From the IMG/VR virus record IMGVR_UViG_3300047562_001320, positions 1 to 23,313 of that record: 23,313 bases of DNA; one strand, given 5' to 3'. Positions 1-7,273 of the stretch are shown here, one piece after another. A program made the position numbers and the translations under genes. Below the pieces are notes generated by a model that worked only from the letters and a program-made list of their open reading frames with translations, did no database searches and was not told the DNA's origin. Within the stretch, counting starts at the first letter, position 1. Each line of letters starts with the position of its first letter. The stretch comes from a virus.

Positions 1-485
1 TCTTCCATGTCTTCGTCGCCTTCTGGCTTGTCTTCGCCTTTTAGTTCGTCAAATTTTGCTTGAAGTTCGTCAACAATAGATTCTAGGTCAGTAAATAATT
101 CTTCTTCAGATTTTTCACCTTCTTCGCCACCTTCTAAATCTTTTTCAAGATCGTCAGTAGCGTCGCCGCCCATTGCGTCCATTTCATCGTCGCCTTCTAC
201 GGCAACTTCTTCAAATTCTTCGTCAACTTCTTCATCATCTGATGATTCGTCAACTTTATCTTCTTCTGCGTCATCATCCTTAGATGCTTCATCAACTGCT
301 TCGTCTTCGTCTTTTTCCGCAGTTTCATCGACTTCTTCGTCGTCAGTCATCTCTTCTTGGATTAAATTTTCGTAAATTTCTCTTGATTTTTCTACAACGT
401 ATTCGTGGAAAAGCTCTTCCGCTTTACCTTGCTCGTCGTTGACCAAATGCTCTAACATTTGCTCTAATTTAGTCTTGTCGGCCAT
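1..485 (-). CDS. Acidic prohead core (scaffold) protein, gp67-like, partial
   Basis: The frame starts at the ATG at 485 and runs off the left edge, so the C-terminus is missing. The first ~45 residues are predicted helical and mixed in charge; the rest is dominated by Asp and Glu with few hydrophobic residues. A strong Shine-Dalgarno (AAGGAG, 8 bases before the ATG) fixes the start. T4 gp67 has the same plan, a short helical N-terminus followed by an acidic tail, and lies just downstream of gene 20 as a prohead core component degraded by the gp21 protease. This gene is likewise downstream of gp20 on the same strand. The role is inferred from composition and position, not a catalytic motif; any acidic scaffold protein (gp68-like) is an alternative. 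A late-promoter-like box lies at 527-534. Confidence 0.55.
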   Translation of the reverse strand, partial: MADKTKLEQMLEHLVNDEQGKAEELFHEYVVEKSREIYENLIQEEMTDDEEVDETAEKDEDEAVDEASKDDDAEEDKVDESSDDEEVDEEFEEVAVEGDDEMDAMGGDATDDLEKDLEGGEEGEKSEEELFTDLESIVDELQAKFDELKGEDKPEGDEDME

Positions 486-526
486 GTTATAATCTCCTTT
501 TTAATTGGTAAGGCTGTTTCGTTATG

Positions 527-534
527 TATTTACA
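527..534 (-). promoter_or_regulatory. Candidate late promoter box TGTAAATA
   Basis: On the minus strand TGTAAATA matches 6 of 8 bases of the T4 late consensus TATAAATA. It lies about 42 bases before the ATG of the acidic prohead-core gene, within the 69-base gap between that gene and the one upstream. The spacing agrees with the other boxes in the window, but the match is weaker. Confidence 0.4.
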
Positions 535-554
535 TTATTGTTATAAAATCAGGG

Positions 555-1199
555 TTAAATGGTACTTTTTTGAGCCATTTTATCAATATTCACAGCATTT
601 TGGAATGTATTTTCAAAATCCTGTGCTGATATGTGTTTGAGATTGCCCTGTTGGGGTCCTAGTTTGTCCGGTATAAATCCGCCCGGTTCTATGATTCTGT
701 AGAATCTAGTATGGGCAAATTCCTTGATAACCTTCTCTGTTTGGCTCAACCAATTGCCAAAATAGGTAGCAGCATCTCCCGATTTCTTGTAGTTAAATGT
801 GTCAGCATACACATTATTAAATTTACCATTCAATCCCTGGTAATCAAAACCCAATATATAAATGTCCTTGTGTCCGTTGGACGCTGCGAACCATAGTGCT
901 GTTGGTCCGCTTGACCAACCCTTGTGTGGGCTAAAAAAGTTAATTCCGTTCTTGGTTTTTATGCCCTTGTTGGGATTGGTCCATATATTTCCTTTTTGAT
1001 TGTATCCAGCATCAATGATTTCGTTTACCATCTTTACATCAACTGCTACTAGATAATGGGGATCAAATTCTCTATAGACTGCGTTACAGGCATATACCAC
1101 GCCCTTATCCATCAGTGTTTTTGTGTCAAATTGAAGCCTGCTAGTACCATTGCCTAGCACGAATGCGGGTTGACTGTGTGATTTATTCTGCTGCTTCAA
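555..1199 (-). CDS. MptE/DUF115-like or sialyltransferase-like protein
   Basis: A 214-residue protein with an N-terminal GNGTSR glycine motif (residues 16-21) after a beta strand, a CNAVYREF...YLVAVD segment (38-54) and a SSGPTALWFAA..G..DIYILGFDY segment (96-120). This combination (GNG loop, Cys-Asn before a strand ending in Asp, then SG..A......G...I...G.D) is typical of the MptE-like/DUF115 and bacterial sialyltransferase-like fold, which binds nucleotide or nucleotide-sugar substrates. The substrate cannot be told. It sits in the head operon between gp20 and the prohead-core gene, overlapping the upstream gene by 17 bases. The start used is TTG at 1199; no in-frame ATG precedes the conserved core and no clear Shine-Dalgarno is seen, so translational coupling is likely. 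A glycosyltransferase that modifies a virion component is one possibility. Confidence 0.6.
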   Translation of the reverse strand: MKQQNKSHSQPAFVLGNGTSRLQFDTKTLMDKGVVYACNAVYREFDPHYLVAVDVKMVNEIIDAGYNQKGNIWTNPNKGIKTKNGINFFSPHKGWSSGPTALWFAASNGHKDIYILGFDYQGLNGKFNNVYADTFNYKKSGDAATYFGNWLSQTEKVIKEFAHTRFYRIIEPGGFIPDKLGPQQGNLKHISAQDFENTFQNAVNIDKMAQKSTI

Positions 1200-1422
1200 C
1201 TGGAGTACCGTACATTTGTCTAATGAAGCCCATTTCTGACTGTTTTTCAGCCTCGTGTGCTTCTGCTTGTAATCTCAGTTGATTGATTTGGCGCAAGGTT
1301 AGTTTGATCTTCCTAGTGTCATCCAAATTCAATACAGAACTGTCATTGCTATTGTCGTATCTACGATCAACAGCAAAGTCATTGATTTGGTCATTAAAAT
1401 ATAAAAATTCTCTAAGAAGCAT
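1183..1422 (-). CDS. Conserved small protein downstream of the portal gene
   Basis: A 79-residue protein starting at an ATG 11 bases after the gp20 stop. The second half (about residues 36-72) is a charged amphipathic helix with a DTRK..LTLRQINQL core and an EAHEAEKQSE..FIRQMYG tail. From memory, small proteins with this LT-x-x-QIN-x-L / FI-x-QMYG pattern follow gene 20 in marine T4-like phages; I could not verify this. No enzymatic motif is present. Position suggests a head or neck assembly role. It could be a short scaffold or chaperone-type protein, but the function is unknown. Confidence 0.7.
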   Translation of the reverse strand: MLLREFLYFNDQINDFAVDRRYDNSNDSSVLNLDDTRKIKLTLRQINQLRLQAEAHEAEKQSEMGFIRQMYGTPVEAAE

Positions 1423-1433
1423 ACTACTATTTA

Positions 1434-3119
1434 TTATTGAGGTTCAGTTTCTGCCGGAGGTTGCTCTGCCGCGGCTGCTGCTTCCGGAGACGTTTCTGCT
1501 GTTTGTGCTGCTGCGTCTGCCTGAATTGCCGCTGGAGTTATTCCCGCCCCTCTCAATTCTCCCGCTGCGTCGGTACCGCTTGGAACTCCAGTTGTGTTTT
1601 CTTCTCTCCACAATCTTTCGTTTTCTGCGATCTCCTCCTGAGATAAACCTAGGTATCTCTTCATGGCAAATCTCTTGCTTAGATGAGGAACTGCCTGAAG
1701 TACCTGGAATATGTTTGCTCTGGTTGTGTCTAGCTCTGCCTGTCTGTAAGCAGCAAAGTTTTGAGGTGGATTAAATTTAAGTTCAAATAGGCTTGAATCT
1801 ATGTTATATCCGGCACCACTTAACCAATATTTAAATTCTTTATCAAACGTTTCAACTATAATGCTCTGTAATCTTTCACAATATTTGTTGAATCTTAATT
1901 CTTGAATGTATGCTGTACCCACTTTACCATCGCTGATCGTGTTTGGTTGTTCATCAATTGCTGTTGGCAAGTAAGAAGCAGGAATCCTTAAAGCACGGAA
2001 TAGTTTGTTTGTAAAATAACGTAGGTCTGTAATTTCGCCTAGGTTAGTACCACCCGGTAATGTTTCAACTTTAGATCCACGCCCTTCTGCTGTTTGTGGG
2101 AAGAAGTAATCCTCGTTAGTCGACAGCGGATTGTATGAAGCATCAATTACGCTTGTGCCTCCACCCGTTGAACTTGGAATACGTCTCTGTTGAATTTCGT
2201 TCTTGACCTTTTCAACGAATGACATTGCCATGTGTGCTGGCATGTTACCCACGTCAACGTAAAAAATTCTACGTTCCGGAGCACGCTGGATACGATAGAT
2301 AATAATCGCATCTTCTAATAATTCTTTTTGTTTGTATACCTTGAATACACTTTCCAACAATGAATTACCAAAAGGATAATTGTTATCCAATCCTTCTGAC
2401 AATGAAACGTGTACCACGTTATTGGCATCAATGGTCACTTCATTCTGAGCATTTTGAAATCTTGTTCCAGGAGTTTGGGCAACGTTTCCAACCATGCCTC
2501 TACCAAATCCGCCACCGCTGGTGTATGAACTTGTTCCGCTAGGAGATGTGTTTGTTGTTCCGTGTGGTGTTGTAGCAACTAAGTTTTTAAAATTGAAATT
2601 GATGTCCTTGATAACATACTGTTCAGGGATCTTTCCTTCACTTTCATTAACAATAATTTTTGAAACTTTGGCAGCATCAACAAATAATAATTTCTTGGTT
2701 TCGGGATCCCTAACAAAGAAACAATCTCCGTATTTGAATGTGTTTCGAACAATTCTAAAAATTCTATTTTCAAATTGCTGTTGCTTGGTCCATTTTTGTA
2801 ATGCTTCTTTTAATAGTTTTGTTTCAGTATTGGTTGGGGCACCCCTAAAATAAAAATGGAAGGGTGTTGAGTTTTCCTTGTCCTTGCCAGTACAAAACTC
2901 AGCCAAAATGTCTAGAGCAGCATTAACCTCAGAATCCATGTCCATTGTATCATACTGCATGTATCTTTCTATTCTGTTTGGAGCACCAGCATATACATCA
3001 GGAAGATAGGATGAATAATTGGATCTAGCAGGGCCGGCTCTGCCGCCTCCGCTAATTGGGCTAAAACTTCCTCCCTTGTTATCTATTTGAACGGGTGTAA
3101 AATATTTTTTCCAACTCAT
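1434..3119 (-). CDS. gp20: Portal vertex protein gp20
   Basis: At 561 residues it is slightly longer than T4 gp20 (524). It would form the dodecameric ring at the unique head vertex, through which DNA is packaged and to which the neck attaches. Family hallmarks are an N-terminal MDMDSEVNAALDILAEF segment (about residues 57-73), the central IYRIQRAPERRIFYVDVGNM core followed by a long helix, and a SYLPTAIDEQ...ISDGKVGTAYIQELRF block in the second half. The C-terminal ~40 residues are Ala/Pro/Glu-rich low complexity. A Gly/Thr/Ser-rich stretch around residues 190-212 looks like a flexible insertion. It follows the tape-measure-like gene by 12 bases and precedes further head genes, so it belongs to the long minus-strand late operon. 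Confidence 0.95.
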   Translation of the reverse strand: MSWKKYFTPVQIDNKGGSFSPISGGGRAGPARSNYSSYLPDVYAGAPNRIERYMQYDTMDMDSEVNAALDILAEFCTGKDKENSTPFHFYFRGAPTNTETKLLKEALQKWTKQQQFENRIFRIVRNTFKYGDCFFVRDPETKKLLFVDAAKVSKIIVNESEGKIPEQYVIKDINFNFKNLVATTPHGTTNTSPSGTSSYTSGGGFGRGMVGNVAQTPGTRFQNAQNEVTIDANNVVHVSLSEGLDNNYPFGNSLLESVFKVYKQKELLEDAIIIYRIQRAPERRIFYVDVGNMPAHMAMSFVEKVKNEIQQRRIPSSTGGGTSVIDASYNPLSTNEDYFFPQTAEGRGSKVETLPGGTNLGEITDLRYFTNKLFRALRIPASYLPTAIDEQPNTISDGKVGTAYIQELRFNKYCERLQSIIVETFDKEFKYWLSGAGYNIDSSLFELKFNPPQNFAAYRQAELDTTRANIFQVLQAVPHLSKRFAMKRYLGLSQEEIAENERLWREENTTGVPSGTDAAGELRGAGITPAAIQADAAAQTAETSPEAAAAAEQPPAETEPQ

Positions 3120-3131
3120 TTATTTTTCCTA

Positions 3132-5792
3132 TTAGTACGAATGAACGTTACTCTTATCTCTAGCAGTATTTGTTGCTATTTTCCTTGATATATCTACTTC
3201 GGCCGCAGCCAATTGTACCAATCTTACCATGTTACTATTTAATTCAACTAGCATATCCTTGCTTGAAGAAGTGGTTTGGACTGCGGTGCTGCCTGTGGAT
3301 GTGACTGCGGTACCGCCACCACCGGCGGCAGGTGCTGCTGCTTTGTCCGGTGTAACAGCAGACACTACCTGGCTCTGTGTTGGAACAAAGGCGCTCTTTT
3401 GTTGTGCCGCTTCCTGTTTGAGAAGTGCTATGGCATCACCGTAGTTTTTAGTTCCGCCCAATTGATCTTTGGTTATGTTGTTTAATTGGTTAACATTATC
3501 TCCCAACAAAGTGGTAGCCTGACCAATTGGTTGTAGGTTCATTGTTCCAATGTCGAACAATTTTCTCTGTAACTTTAATGCGTTTTTCTTATCTTCTTTT
3601 AGTTTTTCTTCTTTTGCGTCAAATTCGTCAACGTAGCCCTGAAGTATCAGTTCGGATTTTCTAATTCTTTCCTTCTTGATTTCTTCAGCCTGTTTTCTTT
3701 CATCATCAATTCTTTTTCTATTTTCTTCTTTCTGAGCATCGCTGAATCCTCCCATCCATCCCGGAATGGCAGATAGAATTTTGTGCCACAACTCCTGGAA
3801 GCCAAAATAGAAGAAATTGGATATGTCATCAACTAGATTAAGGAAACCAGTTTTCACTGATTCGTAGAGATATTTTACTCCCTCCACGCTAAATGCAAAC
3901 TTAAAGGACTTCCAAAGTTTTGGTAGATTCTCCTTGAGAGTATCTAGTGCTTTTGACACGCCTGGTATTTTAAGCAATAGGCCAACGGTATGATCATACA
4001 ACCACACAAATCCATCTATGACCTTTCCTATGGCCCATCCCAAGAGCTCAAACACGTTGCCCATGAATGATCCCACCTCTATCAGGACGTTTCTAATCCA
4101 ACCAAATCCTCCTATGGCGTCACTAATTCTAGTCCATAGATTTTTCAAAGGAACCAACAGGTGATCAACACCTCTCATCAGCCCTTCAAATGCTACCTTG
4201 ACTCCAAATATTGCTCCCGAAAGCACATTTGAAATTATGTCAATGAGCGTGGTATAAACTGTCTTTAGGGTATTACCAGCATCGGTCATGCCCAGTATGC
4301 TTCCTAACAGGAGATTGCCAACGTCGACCATCATGTAGAAGAATGGCACCACATAGTTCATTACTAGATTGGCCATGACCTTGAACGCTTGCATCATGAT
4401 TGGTAGAACGTTACTGCTGGCCAGTGCTAATAAAAACTGATTGCTAAGGGCTGCTAAATCTGCCTTGGCCTTGTTGACCATTTTGTTATAGTTGTCAGTT
4501 GCCTCTGCGGCCTTGTCCTGTGCCTTGGCACCGCTTTCCATGGCGCCGGATTGTAATTCTCCCATAGTGGCGATAGGCTGTAGAGCCTCGGCTAAATCAC
4601 CGCTTGCCATGATTGCGCTGCCGGTTGTATCTAGCAATCTTTTCCTATCGTTCATGCTGGCTTGACGTATAACATCCATTTCCCTATTACTAATTGCTTC
4701 CCCTTTATTAAATGCTGTTCTAGCATTGTTCAGGTTAGCCATGGTATCTCCCATCGCAAAACCCATTTTTCTGTTTGCGTCTGTGGTCAACGTGGAGTTC
4801 ATTATGTAATCTTTTATGAATGGCTGCATTTGCTTGGGATAGCTCTGAACCAAGTTCATGGCAGAGGCACCAGCAATCGGTCCAACCTTGTTTAGGTAGG
4901 CCTGCCATTGAATATTAAGAAGCATTTGTTTTCTTTCTTCTTCTTTTTCTTTTCTGCTTTCTCCTGTTACCTTGGCAAGTAGGTCTATCTCTTTAAGATA
5001 CTTTTGCGATCCCTGAATTAGTTGTTGGTCGGTCATATTCTGCGCATTGCCAAGTATACGTTGGTTACGAGCGTAATTTAATAATCCTTCGTTGAGCGTT
5101 TCGGTTGAATATCCCAATGCGTAAAGATCTCTGCTGCTATCTCTCAGTGACTTGGACAGCCTTCCAAATCTCTGTGCGCCAGTATCTGTGTTCACTCCCA
5201 ATGCTGCCAATGCTGCGCCATTGTTTGCCATCAAACCAGCAAACTTGTCTAGTTCCATTCCAGCGCCAGCCGCTGCTCTAACCATGTTATTAATACTACC
5301 GCCAAAGGAAGCACCTGATTGTGCTGCCGTTGCTATGGAAGACACCATCTTTTCTGCGGCTCCGGCAACTGCTCCAAACACATCTGCCAGCACGCCACCA
5401 ACTATCGGAATCTTTCTAAAAATTTCTGCTGCGGATGTAAGGCTGTCTCCAACGTTGGCAAAGTCTGCTATAAGTTTTGCCGCGCTGCCTGCCAGATTCA
5501 TAAACGTTTTGGCTATTTTTACCGCTCCGGTTATGGCCAATCCAATTCCTTTGCCTAGAATGCCAAAAGAAAATCCCAGTGCTTTACTAGCAATGCGCAT
5601 GACATTAAAATTTTTGGCTAGAGATAGCGGTCCATTTCCACCTGACCCGCCACCAGAACCGCCACCAGAACCGCTACCACCACCACCACGACCTTTCATT
5701 AGATTAACTAATTCTCTCAAGGTGGATTCAGTAGCCGCATTTTTGGCTTCAACTAGTCCAATACCTGGTATATCTACTTGTACGGTTGCCAT
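3132..5792 (-). CDS. Tail tape-measure-like protein
   Basis: An 886-residue protein with a tape-measure layout: a short N-terminal domain, a Gly/Ser linker (residues 34-54), an Ala/Gly-rich hydrophobic region (about 60-165), a helical middle, a strongly hydrophobic stretch in the centre, a Lys/Glu-rich coiled coil (about 700-760) and an Ala/Thr/Ser-rich C-terminal part. Such proteins set tail length and may enter the host membrane during DNA ejection. T4 gp29 (590 residues) is the expected counterpart, though sequence similarity is not evident to me. If the whole protein spans the tube at ~1.5 angstroms per residue, the tail would be near 130 nm. It is first in the minus-strand late operon, preceded by AATAAATA (5843-5850), and sits next to the portal, unlike T4 gene order. 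A large structural protein of another kind is the main alternative. Confidence 0.7.
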   Translation of the reverse strand: MATVQVDIPGIGLVEAKNAATESTLRELVNLMKGRGGGGSGSGGGSGGGSGGNGPLSLAKNFNVMRIASKALGFSFGILGKGIGLAITGAVKIAKTFMNLAGSAAKLIADFANVGDSLTSAAEIFRKIPIVGGVLADVFGAVAGAAEKMVSSIATAAQSGASFGGSINNMVRAAAGAGMELDKFAGLMANNGAALAALGVNTDTGAQRFGRLSKSLRDSSRDLYALGYSTETLNEGLLNYARNQRILGNAQNMTDQQLIQGSQKYLKEIDLLAKVTGESRKEKEEERKQMLLNIQWQAYLNKVGPIAGASAMNLVQSYPKQMQPFIKDYIMNSTLTTDANRKMGFAMGDTMANLNNARTAFNKGEAISNREMDVIRQASMNDRKRLLDTTGSAIMASGDLAEALQPIATMGELQSGAMESGAKAQDKAAEATDNYNKMVNKAKADLAALSNQFLLALASSNVLPIMMQAFKVMANLVMNYVVPFFYMMVDVGNLLLGSILGMTDAGNTLKTVYTTLIDIISNVLSGAIFGVKVAFEGLMRGVDHLLVPLKNLWTRISDAIGGFGWIRNVLIEVGSFMGNVFELLGWAIGKVIDGFVWLYDHTVGLLLKIPGVSKALDTLKENLPKLWKSFKFAFSVEGVKYLYESVKTGFLNLVDDISNFFYFGFQELWHKILSAIPGWMGGFSDAQKEENRKRIDDERKQAEEIKKERIRKSELILQGYVDEFDAKEEKLKEDKKNALKLQRKLFDIGTMNLQPIGQATTLLGDNVNQLNNITKDQLGGTKNYGDAIALLKQEAAQQKSAFVPTQSQVVSAVTPDKAAAPAAGGGGTAVTSTGSTAVQTTSSSKDMLVELNSNMVRLVQLAAAEVDISRKIATNTARDKSNVHSY

Positions 5793-5818
5793 TCTTTATT
5801 TTCCCTGAAAACTGCGCA

Positions 5819-5826
5819 TATAAATA
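5819..5826 (+). promoter_or_regulatory. Late promoter box TATAAATA for the gp26-like operon
   Basis: A perfect match to the T4 late promoter consensus recognised by the gp55-type sigma factor, 34 bases before the ATG at 5860. The leader then carries a good Shine-Dalgarno (GGAG, 5 bases before the ATG). It faces the minus-strand box at 5843-5850. Confidence 0.75.
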
Positions 5827-5842
5827 CAGTTACTATATAATG

Positions 5843-5850
5843 TATTTATT
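5843..5850 (-). promoter_or_regulatory. Late promoter box AATAAATA for the tape-measure/portal operon
   Basis: On the minus strand AATAAATA matches 7 of 8 bases of TATAAATA and lies about 51 bases before the ATG at 5792. It is the only such box before the long minus-strand head/tail operon. It points toward the plus-strand box at 5819-5826, so their predicted start sites (near 5837 and 5832) nearly coincide. Confidence 0.65.
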
Positions 5851-5859
5851 GGAGATAAA

Positions 5860-6747
5860 ATGGACGAAAAACAAACAGAAGTTGCTACTGAACAAATAGC
5901 TCAGCCAACGGTTAAAAAGAACCCTTTAGCAGGCTATTACAGGCAACCTAAAGTATATGTAAAATTACCTTCAAACGGAAAATTTTACGCCAAAGGTTCA
6001 TTGGATGTTAGCTCTAACGGCGAATATGCTGTGTATGCTATGACAGCCAAGGACGAATTGATGTTCAAGACTCCAGATGCTCTGTTATCGGGTCAAAGCA
6101 CTGTGGAAGTTATTAAGAGTTGTGTTCCTTCTATACTTGATCCGTGGGTAATGCCCTCAATAGATTTAGATTTTTTATTGGTTGCTATTAGGGTAGCAAC
6201 GTATGGTTCAAAAATGGAAGTTAATTCCAAGTGTCCTAAGTGCGATGAAGAATCAAAATATGATGTTGATCTTAGTTCGTGGATTGGACAGGTTGGCACC
6301 TTTGCTTATGAAGAACAGATTGAAACTGGAGATTTGAAATTTTATGTTAGACCTTATACCTATAAGGAGATGACAAAAACTCAAATTAAAACCTTGGAGC
6401 AGCAGAAAATTTTTAATATCGTGGGAGATGAAAAACTTTCCGATGAGGAAAAAATTAGACTCTTTAATGAGAGTTTCGTTAAGTTAACTTCGTTGACTGT
6501 TGAAATTATTGCTGACTGTGTTATAAAAATTGTAACACCTGACGGTGAAACGGAAGACAAGGACCAAATTAAAGAGTTCGTAATGACTGCCGGTAAGGAA
6601 CATTTTGATTCTATAAGCAACCATCTTGCCAAGATGAAAAATGAAATAGAATTCAAAGCACAACACGTACAATGTGGTTCATGTAAGCATGAATTCGAAA
6701 TGCCAATTACCCTTGATCAATCAAATTTTTTCGCAGCAAGATCTTAA
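5860..6747 (+). CDS. gp26: Baseplate hub protein, gp26 type
   Basis: A 295-residue protein beginning with a disordered ~25 residues, then a VYVKLPSNGKFY segment (32-43) and a region resembling the gp26/gp51-type baseplate hub proteins of T4-like phages. Two CxxC knuckles (C125/C128 and C272/C275) can form one zinc ribbon. The chain ends in NFF, as such proteins typically do. T4 gp26 is shorter (208 residues) and is needed for assembly of the central hub. GGAG lies 5 bases before the ATG and a perfect late box precedes it. The next small gene begins just after the stop. Assignment rests on pattern recognition of the family, so gp26 versus gp51 is not certain. Confidence 0.65.
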   Translation: MDEKQTEVATEQIAQPTVKKNPLAGYYRQPKVYVKLPSNGKFYAKGSLDVSSNGEYAVYAMTAKDELMFKTPDALLSGQSTVEVIKSCVPSILDPWVMPSIDLDFLLVAIRVATYGSKMEVNSKCPKCDEESKYDVDLSSWIGQVGTFAYEEQIETGDLKFYVRPYTYKEMTKTQIKTLEQQKIFNIVGDEKLSDEEKIRLFNESFVKLTSLTVEIIADCVIKIVTPDGETEDKDQIKEFVMTAGKEHFDSISNHLAKMKNEIEFKAQHVQCGSCKHEFEMPITLDQSNFFAARS

Positions 6748-6755
6748 CACTATCC

Positions 6756-6959
6756 TTGCCGGAGATCTTGCGCGAAGCAGAGCAAATGGACAAGGAGGTC
6801 AAGGCTATAAAGAAAGAAGCACTTAAAATGTGCTGGTTCATGCGCGGCCTATCCTATGCCGAAGTCATGAATATGAGTTATGATGAACGAGAAGTTGTTG
6901 GAGAAATCATAAAAGAAAACTTGGAAACTACCAAGAAAACCAGTTTACCGTTCTTTTAA
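6756..6959 (+). CDS. Small baseplate-hub-associated protein (gp51-like?)
   Basis: A 67-residue protein if begun at TTG 6756, or 57 residues from the in-frame ATG at 6786. The core MCWFMRGLSYAEVMNMS is followed by a helix and a C-terminal TTKKTSLPFF. Small proteins ending this way follow the gp26-like gene in marine T4-like phages as I recall; some are labelled gp51, although T4 gp51 is much longer (249 residues). Neither start has a clear Shine-Dalgarno, and the frame is open back to 6717 inside the preceding gene, so reinitiation after the gp26-like stop is likely. The N-terminal helix encoded between 6756 and 6786 looks like part of the fold, favouring TTG. Its stop overlaps the convergent minus-strand gene by 4 bases. 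Confidence 0.6.
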   Translation: MPEILREAEQMDKEVKAIKKEALKMCWFMRGLSYAEVMNMSYDEREVVGEIIKENLETTKKTSLPFF

Positions 6960-7273
6960 TATTTTTTTAAATTTTGAAGCAACTGTTTAAGTTGCTTTGA
7001 TTCGTGATCCATTAAAGCCTCACCCGCAATTACCTTTTCCAATCCTTTCTTAAGGTGAGTTGTTTCTATATTTTTCATAACTGGAGAAGGAACAGTAGTG
7101 TGTGTGGGAGTTTCTTTTTTAGATGGTTTCTTTGAAGGCTCGGATCCAATTCCTCCCTTGGCTAATCCCCATCTTACTCCCGATACAAAATCTGAAGCCG
7201 CTGACTTAACGCCCTTTGCTGTTGCCTTGATGGCATCAACTGGGCCTTCTGCTATTATTTGATTAATTTTCAT
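6956..7273 (-). CDS. Candidate internal head protein with cleavable N-terminal leader
   Basis: A 105-residue protein beginning with a nine-residue leader ending IAE, followed by GPVDAIKATAKG. The (I/L)-x-E then G/A pattern is the site of the T4 prohead protease gp21, and T4 internal proteins carry a ten-residue capsid-targeting leader also ending in IAE. The mature part would be basic and Ala/Lys-rich, with a Pro/Ser/Thr linker (residues 45-65) and a C-terminal helix pair. The segment after the leader resembles residues 459-480 of the 794-residue protein encoded next to it. The start overlaps that gene's stop by one base (TAATG), indicating coupling. The packaging role is inferred from the leader and operon; no homologue is recognised. 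Confidence 0.6.
   Translation of the reverse strand: MKINQIIAEGPVDAIKATAKGVKSAASDFVSGVRWGLAKGGIGSEPSKKPSKKETPTHTTVPSPVMKNIETTHLKKGLEKVIAGEALMDHESKQLKQLLQNLKKY

Noticed and set aside
1428-1435. AATAAATA on the minus strand before the 79-residue gene
   Set aside because: Only 5 bases separate it from the ATG, so a transcript would have no leader. It overlaps the gp20 stop region and is probably chance.
5152-5808. 218-codon plus-strand frame opposite the tape-measure-like gene
   Set aside because: Pro/Ala-rich shadow of the minus-strand coding sequence. The opposite frame has protein-like structure and operon context.
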